This document shows positions 55,456-64,000 of a DNA stretch of 64,000 nucleotides, piece by piece (the first letter of the stretch is position 1; each line of letters starts with the position of its first letter). The notes beneath the pieces are model-generated. The model made no database searches. It saw nothing but the letters and a program-made list of their open reading frames with translations, and was not told the DNA's origin. Both the position numbers and the translations under genes were made by a program. The DNA is taken from positions 1-64,000 of the forward strand of contig PHCJ01000013.1 in NCBI GenBank assembly GCA_002842285.1, written 5' to 3'. This stretch comes from Betaproteobacteria bacterium HGW-Betaproteobacteria-22. GTDB lineage: Bacteria; Pseudomonadota; Gammaproteobacteria; Burkholderiales; Methylophilaceae.

Positions 55456-57150
55456 CTACAGCTCGGGACCCAATTCACTATTGGCATCCTGAGCCTGCCC
55501 GAACAGCTTCTCTCTCGTCGTCATGACCATCACATGCTCACTCTCACGTCGCTCATCGCCATGCTGTCGCCGCCACAACTGGTGACGCACCTGATATTCA
55601 CGCTCGGCTTCAATTTCTTGCTGCAGGTGTGATAGGTCACCGCCTATATCGTTTTGTATCATATTGAAATATCGCTCTGAAATATTAAAAGGCGTAGCGC
55701 GCACATAATGTGCAAGCTTGGCTTCCTCTTCAATCTTCATAAACGCTGCCATATTTTTTTGGTGCGCCGCCATACTGTCTTCAAGACTTACGCGTAACAA
55801 TTCCTCTACCTGCATCCCAAAAGCTTCAGCTCGCTCGTTAAGGCCTAAGAGTTCGAGTTTTACTTTTAAATCCTCAATATTTGCATGCATTTTTTCCCAG
55901 TAAATATGGTGCTGCAATTCTCTTTCCGTAGGGCTTCTGGGTGTCACACTTCTATTGTAGCCAACGCTGTCAGGGTTAAGCCTTGCCTCTTCCTGGCGCT
56001 GGTAACTCGCCTCCTGCTGTGCAAGATCACGCATATTATTAAGCCGCTCAAGCTCAATATACTGTGTCATTTGTAAGAAATGTGTATTGAGTGAGTGTGT
56101 GGCATTCATGGCTGCAACCTCTGCAACTGCATCTGTTTGGGCGGTTAGCAGTATCGAATTATCCGCCTGATCAACCAGTGTCTTTGTAACGGCGAGCATC
56201 TGCTGATACTCTTCTGCTGATTGTGTAATGCGCACGTCAAGCAGATAGTCCAGATTCTGTTTGATTAACTTGTATTCATTTTTTAAGCCGTAGTTATCCA
56301 TCACGTCTTTAAACTGATTTAACTGGTAGAGGAACTTATCCTTGGCTAAAAAACGAGGCATATCAAAATCAGGATCAGGAAATTCATATTTTCTGATATC
56401 GAAACCTTTAACTGCAGTTGGAACGTTGCCTTCATAGCCCTTAGACGCCATGGTCATGATGCTAGACCCTGCCAAATCAACCGCAGGCTCTACGCTTGCC
56501 AGAGCTGGCAAATTTCCACCGTAACTAATCGGGTAATGCCCCAATTCAAGCGTGGCTCCCTGCTTCGCATCACCCAACACAAGCCCGGCCCGCTTACCAA
56601 CATTAGGTAAAATGCTGGGCAAAGAGCCTAGTGCCACCATTGAAGCGGTATCTTGCAGGGTCATACCATGTAAAGCCTCTATACGCTGTTGATGCGGTAA
56701 ATCATAGATCTCGGCCAAGCGCATACGCTCCTCCATCGACATAAGCCCTGCTTCATGCTCAAACAGGCGTTTAGCAGACTCACCAGTCGCCTCAACACCA
56801 TGCCAGAGTGCTTTTAGATTGGCTAAAGGATCACGGCTCAAATCCATCATATGGTACGCAGCAGAGGCAAGAAAACTGCCGTCATGCAGACTTGAAGCCA
56901 GCTGATTCACAGGATATATCATAGCCTGCATGACGGCACCTGAGTTTTCAGTAACACTTGCTGCTGCGGCAATGTTTTTAAGCGGTTTGTAAGTTTGCAA
57001 CAAGTCCAAACCCGATATATCGGGGTCGCGCAGCGCATTGGCATACACATGAGACGCAATTTCTCGCCATCTGTTATGCATTGCTTCTGGTGAAATACTG
57101 TAATACCCATGAACAATAGCGTTCACGTTTTCTTGCACAATTTTATTCAC
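55456..57150 (-). CDS. Large uncharacterised protein, cysteine-free
   Basis: 564 residues without a single cysteine, no signal peptide and no membrane helix. I recognise no domain. The N-terminal 200 residues are mostly helical (ALWHGVEATGESAKRLFEHE, MSMEERMRLAEIYDLPHQQRI); a central glycine/proline-bearing section (about 180-265) may be a linker; the C-terminal half is long amphipathic helix, likely coiled coil (ERLNNMRDLAQQEASYQRQE and EDLKVKLELLGLNERAEAFG), with a charged tail. ATG at 57150 is preceded by GGAG. Codon use looks like the neighbours. Monocistronic, next to MITE copy D and ygfZ. Confidence 0.6.
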   Translation of the reverse strand: MNKIVQENVNAIVHGYYSISPEAMHNRWREIASHVYANALRDPDISGLDLLQTYKPLKNIAAAASVTENSGAVMQAMIYPVNQLASSLHDGSFLASAAYHMMDLSRDPLANLKALWHGVEATGESAKRLFEHEAGLMSMEERMRLAEIYDLPHQQRIEALHGMTLQDTASMVALGSLPSILPNVGKRAGLVLGDAKQGATLELGHYPISYGGNLPALASVEPAVDLAGSSIMTMASKGYEGNVPTAVKGFDIRKYEFPDPDFDMPRFLAKDKFLYQLNQFKDVMDNYGLKNEYKLIKQNLDYLLDVRITQSAEEYQQMLAVTKTLVDQADNSILLTAQTDAVAEVAAMNATHSLNTHFLQMTQYIELERLNNMRDLAQQEASYQRQEEARLNPDSVGYNRSVTPRSPTERELQHHIYWEKMHANIEDLKVKLELLGLNERAEAFGMQVEELLRVSLEDSMAAHQKNMAAFMKIEEEAKLAHYVRATPFNISERYFNMIQNDIGGDLSHLQQEIEAEREYQVRHQLWRRQHGDERRESEHVMVMTTREKLFGQAQDANSELGPEL

Positions 57151-57578
57151 GATCGTTACTCCTGCATTGGTAATCCTACACTACCAATGCAAAAGCCATA
57201 CCAACAATTATTTCATTAAAATCAAATAATTAAAAATTTTTAATCTGTTGGTTTGTCGTGATATAACGACATTAACGCATCACAGGGTGATTTACGATTG
57301 AGGAATATTTTGACATTTAAAAATCAGTCATTAAACCCAGACTTTCTATTAGGACTTGTCAGCGGCTGATAATCAACACTAAAGTCAACAAGCTAGCAAG
57401 TGTTGCTAAAAATGGCAACGCCACACAGTTTGATGGATTTTTTGTGCAAATAAAGATGCAGAATAGGCAAGTTGAGATTCAAGTAGATGTGAAATCGCCT
57501 GATGGAAAATCTGGGTTAAAACATACCGCTGTTACGACGCGTCGATTGTGCCACAGCGCCAAAATTATCTGCCAAATT
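57151..57578. other. Intergenic region with MITE copy D
   Basis: Includes the leader of the 564-residue gene (57151-57330), the MITE-like element, and about 60 bases before the ftsB stop. TTGACA at 57309-57314 on the plus strand has no consensus -10 at 17 bases. No gene is seen. Confidence 0.5.
57332..57520 (+). mobile_element. MITE-like element, copy D (full form)
   Basis: The most complete copy, about 189 bp. The left terminus TAAACCCAGACTTTCTATTA (57332-57351) mirrors the right terminus GATGGAAAATCTGGGTTAAA (57501-57520). Internal landmarks in order: CGGCTGATAATCAACACT, CAACAAGCTAGCAAGTGTTG, CTAAAAATGGCAACGCC, ACAGTTTGATGG, GTAGATGTGAAATCGCC. It has no coding capacity; the plus-strand frame 57444-57683 across it is an artefact. 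Confidence 0.85.
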
Positions 57579-57905
57579 TTAAGGATTTGTGGGCTCAACT
57601 TTAGAAGTGGCGGGAGGATGTGGTACAGGCAATGGCTGTTCAATTACCTGGTAAAACACTTCATCTTGCTTGATCATCCCTAACTCACTGCGCGCGCGTT
57701 CTTCAATAGCGGCACGTCCAGCTTTCAAGTCTCGGACTTCAGCATTAAGCGTTTCATTTCTGAGAATCAATACTTCATTTTTTTCTTGCTGTTGTGTTAC
57801 CTGACGATTTAAATCCCAAACGCGTAACCAGCTACCTTTACCAAGCCATAGGGGGTACTGTAATAAAGCAATCAATATTACAAAAATGAGCGTAAGCGCT
57901 TTCAC
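57579..57905 (-). CDS. ftsB: Cell division protein FtsB
   Basis: 108 residues: N-terminal inner-membrane helix ([17 protein letters not shown]), then a leucine-zipper coiled coil ([20 protein letters not shown]) and the [16 protein letters not shown] motif that ends the family's conserved part. Works with FtsL and FtsQ at the division septum. Downstream of eno, the usual betaproteobacterial order. Confidence 0.93.
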   Translation of the reverse strand: MKALTLIFVILIALLQYPLWLGKGSWLRVWDLNRQVTQQQEKNEVLILRNETLNAEVRDLKAGRAAIEERARSELGMIKQDEVFYQVIEQPLPVPHPPATSKVEPTNP

Positions 57906-57960
57906 TTAATGCCTTATTTAAATTAAATTACACCTAAGCTAAAATGGCAATACGTAGACA

Positions 57961-57992
57961 AAAGCCTACCTACGCGTAGCGAGGTAGGCTTT
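57961..57992. terminator. Stem-loop between eno and ftsB
   Basis: AAAGCCTACCT (57961-57971) and AGGTAGGCTTT (57982-57992) form an 11-bp stem with a 10-base loop. On the minus strand it is followed by TTTTG, so it may be a weak terminator that reduces ftsB expression. Confidence 0.55.
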
Positions 57993-58043
57993 AAACCCAT
58001 GCTGACAAGTTCAGTCTGCCATCATTTCAAGCTAAATTAAATG

Positions 58044-59345
<1,302 letters not shown>

Positions 59346-59481
59346 TTATTATTAACCACAGATGAACTACAGATACATTCATAAAACCACAAAAAAGCTA
59401 ATTCATTTAGCTTTGCATAATCATAATGAATTTTTTAGTGAGGTTTATCCTTGTTTATCTGTGTTCATCTCTGGCTGAAAT
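59346..59481. repeat. GATGAACA-type palindromic repeat, copy 2 (kdsA/eno gap)
   Basis: The left end TTAACCACAGATGAACTACA (59352-59371) is mirrored by the right end, whose complement reads CAGAGATGAACACAGATAAA (near 59474-59455). The core holds a second inverted repeat (AGCTAAT/ATTTAGCT). The element spans nearly the whole gap and ends at the kdsA stop. Confidence 0.7.
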
Positions 59482-60321
59482 TTATAAAGTACTTTCAATA
59501 AAACCAGCTTTTTTGACTAACTTATCTAAATCCACCAACACTTCCAGCAAATCTTTCATTTTGTGCAATGGCCATGCATTTGGTCCATCAGATAACGCTT
59601 TTGACGGGTCAGGATGCGTTTCCATAAACACTCCCGCAATTCCGCTTGCCACGGCTGCGCGGGCCAAGACAGGCACATGTTCACGCTGCCCGCCGCTTTT
59701 ATCGCCCTGCCCGCCAGGCTGCTGCACAGAATGCGTGGCATCAAACACCACCGGACAATGCGTTTCACGCATAATAGCAAGACCGCGCATATCTGAAACC
59801 AGTGTGTTATAGCCAAACGATGCACCACGCTCACAGACCATAATATTGTCTATGCCGCCATTAGCCTCTTTCGCTTTCTGCACCACATTTTTCATGTCAC
59901 CTGGCGCCATAAACTGACCTTTTTTGATATTTACAGGTTTACCGGATTTTGCACACGCGGTAATAAAGTCGGTTTGGCGACATAGAAAAGCCGGTGTTTG
60001 CAGTACGTCCACTACCGCCGCCACATGAGGCACCTGCTCTTCAGTATGCACATCAGTGAGAATAGGCACACTAATTTGTGCACGCACATCATCTAAAATC
60101 CGCAAGCCCTCTTCCATGCCAAAACCGCGAAAAGTTTTATTTGAGCTACGGTTGGCTTTGTCGTATGAAGATTTGTAAATAAACGGAATATTGAGTGCCG
60201 CGGCTATTTCTTTCAACTGACCAGCTGTGTCAATTGCCATTTGCCTGGACTCAATCACGCATGGGCCTGCAATCAGAAACAGCGGATGCTCCAGACCAAC
60301 ATCAAAGTTACATAGTTTCAT
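59482..60321 (-). CDS. kdsA: 3-deoxy-D-manno-octulosonate-8-phosphate synthase
   Basis: Condenses arabinose 5-phosphate with PEP to KDO-8-phosphate for the lipopolysaccharide core. 279 residues: [33 protein letters not shown] and [13 protein letters not shown]. The Cys of CVIES suggests nothing decisive about metal dependence. Between pyrG and eno, in the conserved order. Confidence 0.96.
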   Translation of the reverse strand: MKLCNFDVGLEHPLFLIAGPCVIESRQMAIDTAGQLKEIAAALNIPFIYKSSYDKANRSSNKTFRGFGMEEGLRILDDVRAQISVPILTDVHTEEQVPHVAAVVDVLQTPAFLCRQTDFITACAKSGKPVNIKKGQFMAPGDMKNVVQKAKEANGGIDNIMVCERGASFGYNTLVSDMRGLAIMRETHCPVVFDATHSVQQPGGQGDKSGGQREHVPVLARAAVASGIAGVFMETHPDPSKALSDGPNAWPLHKMKDLLEVLVDLDKLVKKAGFIESTL

Positions 60322-60329
60322 TTTAAAAC

Positions 60330-60437
60330 CTTTTTAGTTACCACAGGTGAACACGGATAGGCACAGATTAGACCCATTCAGCTTGATCCATTGTAAAAAG
60401 ATGGATGCCTTTGATTTTATCTATGTTTATCTTGTGG

Positions 60438-60440
<3 letters not shown>
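60330..60440. repeat. GATGAACA-type palindromic repeat, copy 3 (pyrG/kdsA gap)
   Basis: The left end TAGTTACCACAGGTGAACAC (60334-60353) is mirrored by the right end, whose complement reads AGCCACAAGATAAACATAGA (near 60440-60421). The pyrG stop codon lies within or next to the right end. Same family as copies 1 and 2. Confidence 0.7.
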
Positions 60441-62111
<1,671 letters not shown>

Positions 62112-62218
62112 TTACTTTAAAGCCACTTAACCGACAATTAAAACACACGTTCAAACAGTTTTAATTTGGCGGGCCTTAAGGCTTTTGAGTTTAGCCGATC
62201 AGGAACTAAATGGTTATT

Positions 62219-62232
62219 GATATAAATCAAGC
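62219..62232 (+). promoter_or_regulatory. FNR/ANR-type binding site
   Basis: TTGATATAAATCAA matches the FNR consensus TTGAT-N4-ATCAA without mismatch. The centre (62225.5) is about 41 bases before the start expected from a -10-like TAAAAT at 62254-62259, which is the spacing of a class II FNR-activated promoter. It would drive the 43-codon gene at 62301. Confidence 0.6.
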
Positions 62233-62300
62233 TGCTATTTATCAGAAGCAATAAAATGCAGGGAGCGTTTCAATCCATCATTTTAGTAAAGGAATAAATC

Positions 62301-62432
62301 ATGTACGAAGAACTATTCAGCTCATATACCGGCCTGCTGAGCTTAGGCGTTATTGTTTTCGTATTGGTAATGGCCGCCTTTTTTATTCGTCTGTTTTTAA
62401 CAGCTACACCTAACGATGAAAACAAGCAGTAG
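62301..62432 (+). CDS. Small membrane protein (DUF3149-like)
   Basis: 43 residues, too short for most gene finders: MYEELFSSYTGLLSLGVIVF then a continuing hydrophobic helix (about 12-33) and a short polar tail (ATPNDENKQ). AAGGAA precedes the ATG at a good distance. It resembles the DUF3149 family of short single-pass proteins found in betaproteobacteria. The upstream FNR-type site suggests expression when oxygen is low. It is divergent from pyrG. Confidence 0.75.
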   Translation: MYEELFSSYTGLLSLGVIVFVLVMAAFFIRLFLTATPNDENKQ

Positions 62433-62494
62433 CTGCATACAAACACATACATTGTTTGGCAAGATTTGATGAAGCACGGAATGAGTGCACTTAA

Positions 62495-63175
62495 TCACCC
62501 CGTGCTTCCTGAAGTGTTTTCGGCCCAGCTACCGTAGCCTTTAAACCGCTCCTGCACTTCCTGCATTTCTTGCTGCGTCAGCAGATGCGGATTCCCCACT
62601 TGCATAGCGTGCAGATATTGCTCACATAAAGTTTCCACCTCTATCGCAATACCCAGCGCGTTTTCGATACTGTTGCCAAGCGCAATCATGCCGTGATTTG
62701 CAAGCAAACAGGCCTTGCGGTTTTTCAGTGCAAGTAAGGCATGGTCCGACAACTCCTGGCTGCCAAACAATGCATATGATGCACAACGGATGCTGTCGCC
62801 CCCGGCCACGGCAACCATATAGTGAAATGCGGGCACATCCTGCCTTAACGTACTTAAACTTGTGCTATACATGCTATGTGTGTGAATCACCGCATTCACT
62901 TCTGCTCTTTGTTTTAATATGTCAAAATGAAACCGCCACTCACTGGAAGGGGCGCAACGTCCCGTGACTTGCCCATCAAAACCCATCCACACCATATCAA
63001 CGAGTGCCATTTTCTGTGGCAAAAGCCCAGACGGGGTGATTAACAACCCGCCATTCCCTGCATCATCATTTAAGCGCAGGCTTACGTTGCCCGAAGTGCC
63101 TCTATTCAGGCCTAGTCGGCACAACTCCAGACTGACCGATAATAGCTGCTCACGTGCATCCTGCATATCAAGCAT
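62495..63175 (-). CDS. Class II aldolase (FucA/Ald2-like)
   Basis: 226 residues from ATG 63175, which overlaps the mtnA stop by 8 bases after GAGG. It resembles L-fuculose-phosphate aldolase: [31 protein letters not shown], zinc ligands in VIHTHSMYS and [11 protein letters not shown]. Methylthioribulose-phosphate dehydratase (MtnB) is a distant relative that could also sit next to mtnA, but the GTSGNVS and PSSEWRFH motifs favour the aldolase. With MtnA it could split the isomerised sugar phosphate into DHAP and an aldehyde (the DHAP shunt). The upstream frame to 63250 is not family-like. Confidence 0.75.
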   Translation of the reverse strand: MLDMQDAREQLLSVSLELCRLGLNRGTSGNVSLRLNDDAGNGGLLITPSGLLPQKMALVDMVWMGFDGQVTGRCAPSSEWRFHFDILKQRAEVNAVIHTHSMYSTSLSTLRQDVPAFHYMVAVAGGDSIRCASYALFGSQELSDHALLALKNRKACLLANHGMIALGNSIENALGIAIEVETLCEQYLHAMQVGNPHLLTQQEMQEVQERFKGYGSWAENTSGSTG

Positions 63176-64000
63176 ACGCACCTCGCCCAAGCACTCCGCG
63201 TAACTGATCAGGTGCATACACGCCCTGCTCGGTAATAATCCCTGTGACAAACTTTGCAGGCGTCACATCGAAAGCAGGATTTGCCACCTGAGTATCACTC
63301 GGCAATATATTCACACTTGCAATGGCACCATTGGCTAGCTTACCGCTCATCCAAGCCAACTCATCTGCATGACGCTCTTCAATCTCTATATCTGGCACAC
63401 CATCTTCAATAGTCCAGTCAATAGTGGGTGACGGCACTGCTGCATAAAACGGAATTCTGACGCCGGCAACATCGCCGTGATACGCAGCCAAGGCTTTCAA
63501 ATAAGTGCCTATCTTGTTGCAAACGTCACCCTTAGCTGTCACGCGATCAGCCCCAACGATAACCATGTCGACTTGCCCCTGCATCATTAAATGACCGCCG
63601 GCATTGTCACTAATCACGGTATGCGGCACCCCATGCTGGCCCAGTTCCCACGAAGTAAGGCTTGCTCCCTGGTTACGCGGGCGCGTTTCCCCCACCCACA
63701 CATGGATATGAATCCCTGCGTCATGCGCAGCATAAATAGGCGCCAATGCCGTACCAAAATCTACCGTGGCCAGCCAGCCAGCATTACAATGAGTCAATAT
63801 ATTGATTGTGCGTGGTTTATTTTCGGACTGTAACCGGATAATCTCCAGGCCATGCTTGGCTATTGCCTGATTGAGCAAGACATCTTCATCACATATTGCT
63901 GCCGCCTCAGCCCATGCCCCGTGCAACCTGTCCTGCAACGGCAATGGCAATAGCCTTGCCAGCATACGATCTACTGCCCATTTCAGATTCACAGCAGTTG
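63168..64000 (-). CDS. mtnA: Methylthioribose-1-phosphate isomerase, 5' end beyond window
   Basis: Isomerises 5-methylthioribose 1-phosphate (or 5-deoxyribose 1-phosphate) to the ribulose form. About 277 codons are in the window, of a usual 340-370; the frame is open past 64000, where [12 protein letters not shown] is the family's conserved PTAVNL-W motif, so the true start is outside. Active-site Cys in [12 protein letters not shown] (about 95 residues from the edge) and Asp in [19 protein letters not shown] are present. Translationally coupled to the aldolase. Confidence 0.93.
   Translation of the reverse strand, partial: TAVNLKWAVDRMLARLLPLPLQDRLHGAWAEAAAICDEDVLLNQAIAKHGLEIIRLQSENKPRTINILTHCNAGWLATVDFGTALAPIYAAHDAGIHIHVWVGETRPRNQGASLTSWELGQHGVPHTVISDNAGGHLMMQGQVDMVIVGADRVTAKGDVCNKIGTYLKALAAYHGDVAGVRIPFYAAVPSPTIDWTIEDGVPDIEIEERHADELAWMSGKLANGAIASVNILPSDTQVANPAFDVTPAKFVTGIITEQGVYAPDQLRGVLGRGAYA

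Noticed and set aside
57444-57683. 79-codon plus-strand ORF
   Set aside because: It spans the end of MITE-like copy D and runs antisense into ftsB; an artefact of the repeat.

Overview
The window reads as chromosome of an obligate or restricted methylotroph of the family Methylophilaceae (Betaproteobacteria), closest in gene content to Methylotenera/Methylobacillus-type organisms; this is inferred from gene content, not from a database search. The diagnostic set is: the ribulose monophosphate (RuMP) enzymes hexulose-phosphate synthase, phosphohexuloisomerase and transaldolase (1-2.8 kb); tetrahydromethanopterin (H4MPT) C1-oxidation and cofactor genes mtdB, mch, mptG and three partner enzymes (6.1-12.1 kb); and the methanol dehydrogenase maturation genes mxaRSACKL (48.3-53.9 kb). 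Gene density is high and nearly everything is core metabolism. There is no tRNA, rRNA, CRISPR array, prophage or intact insertion sequence.

Layout. 0-5 kb: formaldehyde assimilation (minus strand), then a histidine kinase/OmpR-type regulator pair. 5-6.1 kb: small scar with a MITE-like repeat and a decayed IS110-family transposase. 6.1-12.1 kb: H4MPT cluster, all minus strand. 12.4-17.8 kb: ppsA-ppsR, a FluC fluoride channel, glycogen synthase, then a candidate sigma54-driven small RNA. 17.9-27.1 kb: orn, an M48 protease, rsgA, an HDAC-like deacetylase, queD, the rfbBACD dTDP-rhamnose operon, dnaQ-rnhA. 27.3-32.2 kb: an unusual carbonic anhydrase fusion and argDFG. 32.5-40.9 kb: Rieske oxygenase, DMT transporter, two lipoproteins, a NarL-type two-component pair, dhaLK and a diguanylate cyclase. 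41-48 kb: glnE, acs, an IS3 remnant, fabAB. 48.3-55.4 kb: mxaRSACKL with a previously unlabelled small ORF, ygfX, ygfZ. 55.5-57.2 kb: a 564-residue orphan. 57.6-62.1 kb: pyrG-kdsA-eno-ftsB. 62.3-64 kb: a small membrane protein behind a perfect FNR-type box, and mtnA plus a class II aldolase.

How it fits together. Formaldehyde is either fixed by Hps/Phi and recycled through transaldolase, or oxidised on H4MPT by MtdB and Mch; the adjoining ATP-grasp, CitG-like and MptG proteins build the cofactor. PpsA/PpsR, GlgA, DhaKL and Acs handle C3/C2 and storage carbon. The mxa genes supply maturation functions for a periplasmic alcohol dehydrogenase whose structural genes are not here.

Most unexpected signals are non-coding: two dispersed inverted-repeat families (four copies of a MITE-like element, three copies of a GATGAACA-type palindromic repeat, two of these inside the pyrG-kdsA-eno operon), a sigma54 promoter followed within 70 bases by a Rho-independent terminator, a near-perfect 22-bp palindrome before mxaR, and an FNR box at the expected distance from a promoter for a 43-residue membrane protein. 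All assignments come from reading the sequence; homologies are from memory of the families.
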